Of a stretch of DNA of 64,000 bases, positions 25,656-33,131 are shown one piece after another (position 1 is the stretch's first letter; each line of letters begins with the position of its first letter). Location: the NCBI RefSeq assembly GCF_001612635.1, contig NZ_BDAV01000001.1, positions 1-64,000 of the forward strand, read 5' to 3'. A program made the position numbers and the translations under genes. Under the pieces are notes generated by a model, which made no database searches, was not told where the DNA came from, and saw nothing but the letters and a program-made list of their open reading frames with translations. The stretch comes from Nocardia africana NBRC 100379 (GTDB lineage Bacteria; Actinomycetota; Actinomycetes; Mycobacteriales; Mycobacteriaceae).

Positions 25656-25728
25656 GCCCTCGTAGCTCAGGGGATAGAGCGTCTGCCTCCGGAGCAGAAG
25701 GCCGCAGGTTCGAATCCTGCCGAGGGCA
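25656..25728 (+). tRNA. tRNA-Arg (anticodon CCG)
   Basis: A 73-nt cloverleaf without encoded CCA. Acceptor GCCCTCG pairs with CGAGGGC and the discriminator base is A; D arm GCTC/GAGC; anticodon stem TCTGC/GCAGA with loop CTCCGGA gives anticodon CCG, which reads CGG. The T arm GCAGG-TTCGAAT-CCTGC is standard. The nearby integrase remnant suggests that this gene's 3' end was an attachment site. Confidence 0.97.
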
Positions 25729-25737
25729 CACACGGCA

Positions 25738-25774
25738 AAGGCCCCTGACCAGCAATTCACCGGTCGGGGGCCCT
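25738..25774 (+). terminator. Terminator of tRNA-Arg
   Basis: The arm AAGGCCCCTGACC pairs, with one wobble and one bulge, with GGTCGGGGGCCCTT around an 11-nt loop. It begins 10 nt after the tRNA and is followed by CTCGTCTGTC. Confidence 0.75.
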
Positions 25775-25799
25775 TCTCGTCTGTCACCCCAGCCAGCCC

Positions 25800-26005
25800 C
25801 GGTGTCAGGAGTTGTCACAACCTCGCGCGGATGCATCGGCGTCCCGCAGGTGTGACGAGCGTCATGGAGCCGAATGTGGGTCAACACCTCGGCCGGCGTG
25901 TAGGTAACCAGCTTCCGCTTCGTGCCGCTTTGGGCTTGATGGCCCGAGTCACGTTATGTCCCAACAGTTTTCGTTCGATGGCGAGAACCATCGAGGTCGT
26001 CTCCA
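25800..26005 (-). pseudogene. Tyrosine recombinase (phage/ICE integrase) remnant
   Basis: On the minus strand the frame encoding LVTYTPAEVLTHIRLHDARH and then TCGTPMH carries the box II HxxRH motif of tyrosine recombinases. Upstream pieces (LLGHNVTRAIKPKAA) are in another frame, so there is at least one frameshift. VTYTPAEV normally lies well before the HDARH box, so a central deletion has probably joined distant parts. The box I Arg, the later His/Trp and the catalytic Tyr are absent. The remnant lies directly past tRNA-Arg, the usual position of an integrase at its attachment site. The motif is seen; the history is inferred. Confidence 0.55.
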
Positions 26006-26038
26006 CGGCCCGCTCGAGCGAGCGCGCCGAATCACCGG

Positions 26039-26077
26039 TTGACATCACACTAGACAGGTGTCTAGCTTGGTGTCTAG
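26039..26077 (+). promoter_or_regulatory. Promoter with an embedded palindromic operator
   Basis: TTGACA (26039-26044) and TAGCTT (26063-26068) are 18 bp apart. The perfect palindrome CTAGACA-GG-TGTCTAG (26050-26065) fills the spacer and runs into the -10, and a third half-site TGTCTAG follows at 26071-26077. This is the layout of a repressor-controlled promoter for the SnoaL-like gene 44 bp downstream. The repressor is not identified. Confidence 0.65.
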
Positions 26078-26120
26078 CCCGGTCGCCCGGAGGGGGCCGT
26101 CGAGCCGGAAGGGGCAGATC

Positions 26121-26561
26121 ATGTCGAAAGTGCCTACCCGCGAAGCGCGGCTCGCACATGCCGCTCGGCATGCCGAGTTGTGGAACGCCGGCCGCAAGGA
26201 CGAATGGGTGGCCTCATGGCGCACCATGTTCCCGGCCGCAGTGCGCATGTTCGACCCGGTCGGCACAGAGGAGAAGACCGGTTTCGACACCGTCACCACC
26301 CACGCGTGGGATCTGTTCCAGAGCCTGTTGCGGATCACCATGCTGACCGTGCAGGTCAACGGCGACGAGATGGCCTGGGTGTGCGAGAACCGATTCGGCA
26401 CCGGTGACGACGTCATCATGGTCCACAGCATCGAGACCTTCGCCTGGGACGCCGACGGCAACCTGCTGATCAAGACCTACTACCCCATGCCCGAGCACAT
26501 CGGCGCCGACGCCGACCCGTACACGCACATCCTCTCCGGAAAGGCCAACGGCAGCGTGTAG
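26121..26561 (+). CDS. SnoaL-like / NTF2-fold protein
   Basis: A 146-aa cytoplasmic protein of the NTF2-like superfamily, suggested by length, the N-terminal helices (ARLAHAARHAELWNAGRKDEWVASW) and the sheet strands (MLTVQVNGDEMAWVCENRF, MVHSIETFAWDADGNLLIKTYY). Such proteins are small-molecule cyclases, isomerases or binding proteins; no substrate can be named. ATG 26121 follows GGAAGGGG. Transcription appears to be controlled by the operator at 26050-26077. Confidence 0.65.
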   Translation: MSKVPTREARLAHAARHAELWNAGRKDEWVASWRTMFPAAVRMFDPVGTEEKTGFDTVTTHAWDLFQSLLRITMLTVQVNGDEMAWVCENRFGTGDDVIMVHSIETFAWDADGNLLIKTYYPMPEHIGADADPYTHILSGKANGSV

Positions 26562-26704
26562 CCGGGCCGAGGGGTACAAAGCCGGTGCTCGCGGTACGCC
26601 GGCATCGGTCGGGACCTTTCTCGTCTGTCGATTCGGCGGGTGGTCGCGCGTCGGAGGGGTGTACGGCCCGAACACGGGCCGCGCCGACGAACGAAGGACA
26701 TGCC

Positions 26705-27109
26705 ATGACCACGACTCGAACCGACGACTCGGCCGCCATCGCGCAGATCTTGGCCGATCAGTACAAGGCCTGGGCGGCGGGGGACGCCGACGCTTTCGTC
26801 GCGGACTACGCCGAGGACGCCACGGTGATCATGCCGGGGACGTATCGGCGCAGCCGGGCGGAGATCCGAGAGGGTATGGCGGACAGTTTCGCAACCGTTC
26901 TCGCGAACTCGACCGTCACCGACGACATCGGAGATATCCGGTTCCTCGGCGCCGACCACGCCGTTGCGGTCAGCAAGGCCGCGATCCTGTTCGCCGGCGA
27001 AACCGAGGTACCCGCCGACCGGTACGTCAACGCGACCTGGGTGCTGCACCGGCGCGACGGCAGGTGGACGGTCGCCGCGTATCACAACAGCCCCGCGGTG
27101 GCCCGTTAG
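26705..27109 (+). CDS. SgcJ/EcaC-type DUF4440 NTF2-fold protein
   Basis: A 134-aa product with the DUF4440/SgcJ pattern: a first helix AAIAQILADQYKAWAAGDADAFVADYAEDATVIMP and an end WVLHRRDGRWTVAAYHNSP. Members bind small molecules, but many are uncharacterised. It is 143 bp after another NTF2-fold gene and convergent with the MFS gene. Start is ATG 26705 behind AAGGA. Confidence 0.75.
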   Translation: MTTTRTDDSAAIAQILADQYKAWAAGDADAFVADYAEDATVIMPGTYRRSRAEIREGMADSFATVLANSTVTDDIGDIRFLGADHAVAVSKAAILFAGETEVPADRYVNATWVLHRRDGRWTVAAYHNSPAVAR

Positions 27110-27133
27110 CGGCTCGCGACTCACCCGAATCGC

Positions 27134-28561
27134 TCACCGCTGCGCCCGCACACTCCGAAATGTCGATGCCACGAGCAATGTCAGCACCGCGATCCCCGCT
27201 GCCGCGGCGAAGGCGGTCGTGATGCCGGAGGCCAGCACATGCACGGCCGATCCCGACGCGGCCCGCACAGCGGTGCCGAATACCGTGACCAGTACCGCCA
27301 GCCCCAGCGCCGCACCGGTCTGCTGCAAGGTCTGCAGCGCACCGCCGGCGGCACCGGCCTCCTCGGGCGCCACATTCGCCATGATGATCACGTTCAGCGG
27401 CGAAAACGCCAGGCCGATACCGCATCCCATCAACACGGTCGCCACCGCGAGCAGCGGAAAGTAACCGGTATCGGTGTCGAGCAAGGTGAGCAGGACCAGC
27501 CCGGCGATCATCGCGGACGTCCCCACCAGCGTCACCGGCTTGGGACCGAAACGGGGCAGCAAGCGGGGAATCAGCCGGATCATGGTGAACATCGTCACCG
27601 CGGTCGGCAGGAAGGCGAAACCTGTTGCCAGCGCGCTCATTCCCCGCACTTCCTGCAGATACTGGGTGAGGAAGAAGAACATCGAGGTGCCCGCCATCGG
27701 GCCGAGGAACATATTCGCGTAGGCGGCGGCGCGATTGCGGTCGGCGAACAGATGCAGGGGCAGCAGCGGTTGCGCGGCACGGCGTTCGATCAGCAGGAAC
27801 GCCACCAGTGCGAGCACGCCGGCCGTCAGCGACAGATCGGTCGTCACATCGTCCCAGCCGTGCGCCGCGGCGCTGATGAAGCCGTAGACCAGTGCGGCCA
27901 CCGCGCCCGTGGCGGTCACCGCGCCGGGGAGGTCGAGGTGGGCGCGACGGCGCGGCGCGTCGGGCAGGTACCGCACCGCGAGCAGTGCCACCACCAGCCC
28001 GAACGGCACGTTGATGAACAGCACCGAGCGCCAGCTCAGCCATTGGGTCAGCAGGCCGCCCAGGATGAGCCCGATCGCGAATCCCGCGCTGGACATTCCG
28101 GAGAACAGGGCGAGCACCCGGACCCGCATCTTCGGATCGGCGAATGTGGTGGTGAGCAGGGCGAGGGTATTCGGTCCGGCCATCGCGCCGCCCAGGCCCT
28201 GCACGATGCGAGCGACGATCAGCCAGGCGGCCGATGGCGCCAGGCCGCCGCCGAGCGAGGCGAGGGTGAAGAGCACGGTTCCGAGGATGAACACGCGCCG
28301 GCGTCCGAACAGGTCACCGGCCCGGCCGCCGAGCAGCAACAGCCCGCCGAAGACCAGCGTGTAGGCGTTCATCACCCAGGACAGGCCGGTGGCGCTGAAG
28401 TGCAGATCGTGCTGGATGCGCGGCAGCGCCACATTCATGACGGTGATGTCGAGCACGATCATCAACTGGCAGGTCAGCAGCGTGACCAGCACGAGGCCGG
28501 AGCGCAGCCGCCCGGGCGGTGCGCCGGCCTGCGTGGAAGGGGAAATCGTGGAGGTAGTCAA
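27134..28561 (-). CDS. MFS drug transporter (DHA2, EmrB/QacA type)
   Basis: A 475-aa proton-driven exporter with about 14 membrane helices, consistent with the DHA2 family. Motif A is GGRAGDLFGRRRV between helices 2 and 3, and motif C-like sequence GFAIGLILGGLLTQW is in helix 5. The helix 1 acidic motif LDITVMNVALP is typical of EmrB/QacA. TTG 28561 has GGAG 5 nt upstream. It is divergent from a TetR regulator with shared operators, the standard layout of an inducible efflux system. Confidence 0.92.
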   Translation of the reverse strand: MTTSTISPSTQAGAPPGRLRSGLVLVTLLTCQLMIVLDITVMNVALPRIQHDLHFSATGLSWVMNAYTLVFGGLLLLGGRAGDLFGRRRVFILGTVLFTLASLGGGLAPSAAWLIVARIVQGLGGAMAGPNTLALLTTTFADPKMRVRVLALFSGMSSAGFAIGLILGGLLTQWLSWRSVLFINVPFGLVVALLAVRYLPDAPRRRAHLDLPGAVTATGAVAALVYGFISAAAHGWDDVTTDLSLTAGVLALVAFLLIERRAAQPLLPLHLFADRNRAAAYANMFLGPMAGTSMFFFLTQYLQEVRGMSALATGFAFLPTAVTMFTMIRLIPRLLPRFGPKPVTLVGTSAMIAGLVLLTLLDTDTGYFPLLAVATVLMGCGIGLAFSPLNVIIMANVAPEEAGAAGGALQTLQQTGAALGLAVLVTVFGTAVRAASGSAVHVLASGITTAFAAAAGIAVLTLLVASTFRSVRAQR

Positions 28562-28585
28562 GGAGGCTCCATCGGATGCGGAACT

Positions 28586-28672
28586 AAACGGAGAATGTCT
28601 CCGTTTCCAATGGAGATAGCATATGGAGAAGTTCTCCGGTTACGCAAGACTAAGCGGAGAGTTCGTCCGTTT
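28586..28672. promoter_or_regulatory. Three TetR-type operators between the MFS and TetR genes
   Basis: Three related palindromes occupy the 125-bp divergent region. Site 1 at 28586-28606 is a perfect 9+3+9 inverted repeat with arm AAACGGAGA. Site 2 at 28625-28637 is GGAGAA-G-TTCTCC. Site 3 at 28652-28672 has the arm AAGCGGAGA and ends GTCCGTTT. The sites flank the starts of both genes and are the probable binding sites of the TetR encoded at 28687. Confidence 0.75.
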
Positions 28673-28686
28673 CCACTGGAGGAATC

Positions 28687-29280
28687 GTGAGCGCACCGTC
28701 GACACAGGGGTCCGGGCGCGCGGCGCCGCCGCGGCCGATGCGCGCGGATGCGCGGCGCAACTACGAGCGCATACTCGAATGCGCGCGGGAGGCGTTCGCC
28801 GAACACGGTCCCGAGGCGCCCCTCGACGAGGTGGCGCGCCGCGCCGCCGTGGGGCCGGGCACCCTCTACCGGCACTTTCCCAACCGCGACGCGCTCATCG
28901 AGGCCGTCTATCGATCGAGCATCGAGGCGTTGGCCGAACTCGCCGCCGAACTGACCGAAACCCTCTCCCCGCTCGACGCCCTGGAGCAGTGGTTCCGAGC
29001 CCAGGTGCGGTTCGTCATGGACAAGCGCAGTCTGGCGGTGACTCTCAAGGCCGCCATCGACCGCGGCTCGCAGACCTTCACGCTGTGTTCGAAGCTGATC
29101 ACCGACGCCGCGACCTCGGTCCTGCAACCGGCCCAGGAGGCCGGGTTGGTCCGCCCGGAAATCGAACCGCGGGATCTGTTGCGCCTGGGCCACGGCATCG
29201 GCGTCGCGTGCGAGACGTCACCCGACGCGGCCGAACGGCTGATCACGGTCACCCTGGCCGGGCTGCGCACCACCGGCTGA
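28687..29280 (+). CDS. TetR family repressor of the divergent MFS gene
   Basis: A 197-aa regulator with an N-terminal helix-turn-helix (about residues 19-65: RRNYERILECAREAFAEHG through DEVARRAAVGPGTLYRHFPNRDALIEAVY) and a helical ligand-binding domain of the SbtR-like C-terminal type. GTG 28687 follows GGAGG. Divergence from the transporter and the three operators between them suggest that it controls both genes. Confidence 0.92.
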   Translation: MSAPSTQGSGRAAPPRPMRADARRNYERILECAREAFAEHGPEAPLDEVARRAAVGPGTLYRHFPNRDALIEAVYRSSIEALAELAAELTETLSPLDALEQWFRAQVRFVMDKRSLAVTLKAAIDRGSQTFTLCSKLITDAATSVLQPAQEAGLVRPEIEPRDLLRLGHGIGVACETSPDAAERLITVTLAGLRTTG

Positions 29281-29362
29281 GCCGATATTCGATTGCCCGC
29301 CGCGACCGGGGGCCGTAGCCTCGCTCCGTTTTCCATTCATCCATTCGGAAGGGAGTGAACAC

Positions 29363-29851
29363 GTGCAACCACTGACCGAACGCGAGATCCGCTCGTCGTT
29401 CGTGAACTGTTCCAAGGGCGATGCCAAACGCATGCCGGTCCCCCGCGATCTCGACGCGCAACCCTGGGAGGACCTGGACTTCTTCGGCTGGAACGATCGG
29501 TCGATGCCGGGCCGCGCGTATCTGGTGACGCCGCAGGACGATCGGCTGGTCGGCGTGGCCTTGCGCTACGAGACGGGCGGATCCGGCCGGGCCCAGCTGT
29601 GCTCGATCTGCCTGACCACGCACACCGGTAGCGGCGTCTCGCTGCTCACCGCGCACAAGGCCGGCGACTCCGGCCGGCGCGGCAATTCGATCGGCATCTA
29701 CATGTGCACCGATCTCGCCTGTTCGCTGTACGCGCGCAACAAGAAGCGCCCGGCGCTGGGCAACCGGTATCGCGAGGATCTGACCGACGAGGAGAAGGCC
29801 GAGCGAGTGCGCACCAATCTGCGCGCATTCATCGAGCGCCTCTACAGCTGA
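29363..29851 (+). CDS. FBP domain protein (EF-G/fusidic-acid-resistance type zinc finger)
   Basis: A 162-aa protein of the FBP family, whose treble-clef zinc finger resembles the EF-G-binding FusB proteins that release stalled EF-G from ribosomes. The finger ligands appear to be Cys80, Cys83 (CSIC), Cys115 and Cys120 (CTDLAC). The N-terminus LTEREIRSSFVNCSKGDAKR is a family mark. Fusidic acid resistance has not been shown for actinobacterial members, so that role is not claimed. GTG 29363 is the start; a classical terminator follows. Confidence 0.85.
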   Translation: MQPLTEREIRSSFVNCSKGDAKRMPVPRDLDAQPWEDLDFFGWNDRSMPGRAYLVTPQDDRLVGVALRYETGGSGRAQLCSICLTTHTGSGVSLLTAHKAGDSGRRGNSIGIYMCTDLACSLYARNKKRPALGNRYREDLTDEEKAERVRTNLRAFIERLYS

Positions 29852-29931
29852 CCGACCGGGACAGCGTCCATCCGATCGAACGGAGGTAGATGCCGTGCGC
29901 CGACACTCGAGGACCGCACCGCAGCCCTGAT

Positions 29932-29966
29932 GCCCCGAGCCCGCGCCGCCGGACTCGGGGCTTTTT
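29932..29966 (+). terminator. Rho-independent terminator after the FBP gene
   Basis: GCCCCGAG (29932-29939) pairs with CTCGGGGC (29954-29961), followed directly by TTTTT. It lies 80 bp after the FBP stop and is the only hairpin in the window with a real U tract. Confidence 0.9.
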
Positions 29967-29987
29967 CATGTCTCCGCCCGGACCGCC

Positions 29988-30563
29988 TCACGCCGGCGCC
30001 GACACCAGATATCGCTGCACCGTCGGACCGATCTCCGCGACGATCTCCTCGGCCGTCAGCGCCACCACCGGCGGCAGGCGCAGCACATAGCGGCACACCG
30101 CCAGTCCCAGAATCTGCGTGACCACCAGCCCGGCTCGCCGCGGCGCGTCCGCGGGATCGCCGACGCGGGTCACCATCGGCATCAGTTGTTCGGCGAAGAC
30201 ACGTTGAAACCGTTGCGCCACAGTCGCGTCCGACACCGATGAGCGCAACAGGGTCAGCAGCAGTTCGTTACTCGGTGGCTTCTCCCAGAGTTCCAGGAAG
30301 CGTCGCGCGACCGTCTCGCCGAGCTCGTCCTCGGCCACCGCCGCCAGATCCGGGAGGCCGAGATCGACGTCGAGCGCCGCGTCGAACAGGCCGCCCTTGT
30401 TGCCGTAGTACCGCATCACCATCGACGGATCGATGCCGGCGTCGGCGGCGATGGCCCGAATGGTCGCCTTGGCGAATCCCTCACGGGCGAAATGCCGGCG
30501 AGCCGCCTCCAGAATCGCCGCGCGAGTGGCGTCCGAGCGACGCGGCGCAGTGTCTTCACTCAT
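29988..30563 (-). CDS. TetR family regulator, divergent from an FAD monooxygenase
   Basis: A 191-aa regulator with the HTH RAAILEAARRHFAREGFAKATIRAIAADAGIDPSMVMRYYGNKGGLFDAAL (about residues 13-62). ATG 30563 is chosen; GTG 30569 would add two residues. The intergenic region toward the monooxygenase gene carries three matching palindromes, so self- and divergent control is likely. Confidence 0.9.
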   Translation of the reverse strand: MSEDTAPRRSDATRAAILEAARRHFAREGFAKATIRAIAADAGIDPSMVMRYYGNKGGLFDAALDVDLGLPDLAAVAEDELGETVARRFLELWEKPPSNELLLTLLRSSVSDATVAQRFQRVFAEQLMPMVTRVGDPADAPRRAGLVVTQILGLAVCRYVLRLPPVVALTAEEIVAEIGPTVQRYLVSAPA

Positions 30564-30578
30564 GCCCACAACCGTAGG

Positions 30579-30652
30579 CCAACAACTGTTGACTTTCCAG
30601 TGCGAACAGTCCTACATTCGATGCCAACAGCCGTTGGCCAACATACGTTGGC
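30579..30652. promoter_or_regulatory. Three CCAAC-N4-GTTGG operators and the monooxygenase promoter
   Basis: Palindromes lie at 30579-30591 (CCAACAACTGTTG), 30623-30638 (GCCAACAGCCGTTGGC) and 30637-30652 (GCCAACATACGTTGGC); the last two share two bases. The plus-strand promoter TTGACT (30589-30594), 18 bp, TACATT (30613-30618) overlaps the first site and precedes the others. Binding by the TetR at 29988 would block it. Confidence 0.75.
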
Positions 30653-30670
30653 AAACCTGAGGGAGTAGTC

Positions 30671-31840
30671 ATGAGCAGCACCGTTCCCGCCACCGCCGCG
30701 GTCGTCATCGTGGGCGCCGGCCCCGCCGGGCTCACCGCCGCGATCGCCCTCGCCGATGCCGGCGCCGATGTGGTTCTGCTGGATCGGCTGGCCGCCGGGG
30801 CGAACACGTCCCGCGCCGCGGTCGTCCACGCCCGGACCCTGGAGGTCCTCGAGGAATTCGGCATCGCCGCGGCCCTGCACGACCGCGGCCTGGAGGTGCC
30901 GCGTTTCGTCATGTACGAAGGCGCCGATCGGCTGACCACCATCGGCTTCTCCGATCTGCCGACAGCGTTCCCCTACACGCTGATGATCGGTCAGGAGACG
31001 ACCGAGGCGGTCCTGCTCGACCGGTTGCACCGGGCGGGTGGAACGGTGCTGCGCCCCGTCGAGGTCACCGCGGTGCTACCGGGCGAGGAGGCGGTGACCG
31101 TCGAATTCACCGATGCCACAGGGAAATCCGGGTCGATCCGGGCGCAGTACGTGATCGGGGCGGACGGGATGCACAGCCGGGTCCGCGAGGCGGCGGGCAT
31201 CGGATTCACCGGCGCCACCTACCCGGAATCGTTCGTCCTCGCGGATGTGCGGATGGACTGGCCCGCGCCGCGCGACGAAGTATCCCTGCACGTCTCGCCG
31301 GAGGGCATCATCGTGGTCGCACCTCTGCCGGACGCCGAGCACGACCGTTTCCGCATCGTCGCCACCGTCGCCGAAGCACCCGAACATCCCAGCCGCGCCC
31401 AGGTGCAAGCGCTGCTGGATGCCCGCTGCCCGGGCGCCACGGTGCGAGAGGTGCTGTGGGGCTCACGTTTCCGCGTGCACCATCGGGTCGCCGACCGGTA
31501 CCGCGCCGGGCGGATTCTGCTGGCCGGAGACGCCGCGCACGTGCACAGCCCGGCCGGTGGGCAGGGAATGAACACCGGCATTCAGGATGCGGCCCTGCTG
31601 GGCACGCTGCTGGCCCGAGTGCTGAGCGGTGAACCCGACGCGCTGCTCGACGAGTACGAGCGCACCCGCCGCCCGGTCGCGCTGGACGTCGTCGCCTTCA
31701 CCGATCGCATGACCCGGATGGCGACCCTGCGTCCGCGACCGGCCCGCATGCTGCGCAACACCGCGATCCGCCTCGTCACCCGCGTTCCGGCGGTGCGTAC
31801 GGCGCTGGCCTACCGGCTCGCCGAACTCGCCAACCGGTGA
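30671..31840 (+). CDS. FAD-dependent aromatic-type monooxygenase
   Basis: A 389-aa flavoprotein monooxygenase of the PheA/TfdB group, which hydroxylates aromatic substrates with NAD(P)H and O2. The FAD-binding GxGxxG is VVIVGAGPAGLTAA (about residues 11-24), the DG motif is VIGADGMHSRVRE, and the GD motif is RILLAGDAAHVHSPAGGQGMNTG. It lacks the C-terminal thioredoxin-like domain of phenol hydroxylase, so it is the short form. The start is ATG 30671 behind GGGAG. Substrate unknown. Confidence 0.88.
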   Translation: MSSTVPATAAVVIVGAGPAGLTAAIALADAGADVVLLDRLAAGANTSRAAVVHARTLEVLEEFGIAAALHDRGLEVPRFVMYEGADRLTTIGFSDLPTAFPYTLMIGQETTEAVLLDRLHRAGGTVLRPVEVTAVLPGEEAVTVEFTDATGKSGSIRAQYVIGADGMHSRVREAAGIGFTGATYPESFVLADVRMDWPAPRDEVSLHVSPEGIIVVAPLPDAEHDRFRIVATVAEAPEHPSRAQVQALLDARCPGATVREVLWGSRFRVHHRVADRYRAGRILLAGDAAHVHSPAGGQGMNTGIQDAALLGTLLARVLSGEPDALLDEYERTRRPVALDVVAFTDRMTRMATLRPRPARMLRNTAIRLVTRVPAVRTALAYRLAELANR

Positions 31841-31847
31841 CCGGCGC

Positions 31848-32258
31848 TCAGGCGCAGGTCAATCCGAACTCCGCGGTCGCGGTCCGGCCGGCCACCACAT
31901 CGACCTTCTTGGCGGTGTCGGTGGCCAACCGGCATCCCATCGGCACCGACGTCACCTGGACCTGATAGCAATCGGCGGCCACATCCTGGTGGGCCTTGCC
32001 GTCGCGGCCGGTGGTCAGCGTCGCCAGCACCGAACCGGCCTGACAGGTGGTGATGCCCGCGGCGAGTCCGGCGGCGGCGTACTTCTCGGGACCGTGAGTG
32101 GCCACCACCTCGATCGTGCCGTTGCTGCCGTGGTCGGCCGCCGCGGGCGCGGACGCGGGCGCCGAGGTAGCTGTCGTCGCGTGGTCGGCCCCGGCGGAAC
32201 AGGCGAGCGCGGGCAGTACAGCGGCACACAGCGTCATCGCGAACAGTATGCGGCGCAC
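31848..32258 (-). CDS. Putative lipoprotein
   Basis: A 136-aa product with signal peptide MRRILFAMTLCAAVLPALAC; the lipobox ALAC predicts lipid attachment at Cys20. GTG 32258 is preferred because AGGAG lies 5 nt upstream. The mature part has three further cysteines (TCQAG, DCYQV, MGCRL region) and a final Cys, and an all-beta look that resembles carboxypeptidase-regulatory or Cna-B-like folds. It ends 7 bp from the convergent monooxygenase gene. Function unknown. Confidence 0.65.
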   Translation of the reverse strand: MRRILFAMTLCAAVLPALACSAGADHATTATSAPASAPAAADHGSNGTIEVVATHGPEKYAAAGLAAGITTCQAGSVLATLTTGRDGKAHQDVAADCYQVQVTSVPMGCRLATDTAKKVDVVAGRTATAEFGLTCA

Positions 32259-32452
32259 CTGGTCTCCTCTCACCGGACGGATGTCGCTCTCACTGTAGGC
32301 GACCGACCCGTCCGGACCGTCGCACGATCGCGGCGATCCGGCATCCGATTCGGTCCCGGTGAGCGGGACCGGCTTCGGCGAATCGCGAGTGTCGCGCGGT
32401 AGACGGAACTACCGTCGTCGCAGCCGAACGCAGTTCCCCGAAAGGATCCGGC

Positions 32453-33127
32453 ATGAAATTGATGTACGCCCTCTGGGGGCCGGATCTCGCGGACATCCTG
32501 CACGCACCGGACTTCCACCGGCGGCTGGCCGCCGCGGGAGCGACCGAACTGCAGGTCAACATCGGCGATGCCGACGTCGCCGCCGCGCAGCTGCGGGTGA
32601 GCACCTACGACGAACCGGTCGCCGCGATCGTCGGCGTCTGGAGTGAAGGGCAGAACGGGCCGATCACCGATGTGCTCAGCGGTGTCTCCGCGCGGATCAA
32701 CGGCTGGATCGTGGAGGAACGCGAACCGCTCACCACCGCGCGGCCCCCGGACGGCACCCGCTACGACGCGCTCGCCAATATCGCGCTGCTGCGGATTCCG
32801 AAGGAGCTGAGCCGCGCCGAATGGCTGCACAATTGGCAGGATCGGCATACGACCGTGGCCATCGAAACCCAGGCCACCTTCGGTTATGTGCAGAACACCG
32901 TGGTCGCCGCGGTCACTCCGGGCCCGCGGGTGGACGCGCTGGTCGAGGAACTGTTCCCGATGGACGCGATGACCGACCAGCACGCATTCTGGGGCAGCGG
33001 AGGTGACGACGCGGAGTTGCAGCGCCGGGCCGGTCGCATGATGGCCAGCGTCGCGACCTTCGGCGCCGACCGCGATCTCGACGTCATTCCGACCAGCAGG
33101 TATCGCTACGACCTGACCGCCTCCTAG
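32453..33127 (+). CDS. EthD domain-like protein
   Basis: A 224-aa cytoplasmic protein with two ferredoxin-like (Dabb/EthD) repeats: MKLMYALWGPDLADILHAPDF and, in the second half, IALLRIPKELSRAEWLHNWQDRHTTVAIETQATFGYVQNTVV. EthD relatives occur in degradation pathways, but this gene has no pathway neighbour here. Start is ATG 32453 behind GAAAGGA. Low confidence on exact family. Confidence 0.65.
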   Translation: MKLMYALWGPDLADILHAPDFHRRLAAAGATELQVNIGDADVAAAQLRVSTYDEPVAAIVGVWSEGQNGPITDVLSGVSARINGWIVEEREPLTTARPPDGTRYDALANIALLRIPKELSRAEWLHNWQDRHTTVAIETQATFGYVQNTVVAAVTPGPRVDALVEELFPMDAMTDQHAFWGSGGDDAELQRRAGRMMASVATFGADRDLDVIPTSRYRYDLTAS

Positions 33128-33131
33128 CGGA

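Noticed and set aside
25634..25855. 73-codon frame through tRNA-Arg, and a matching antisense frame
   Set aside because: These translate the tRNA (GDRASASGAEGRRFESCRG on one strand, RQDSNLRPSAPEADALSPEL on the other), a common artefact.
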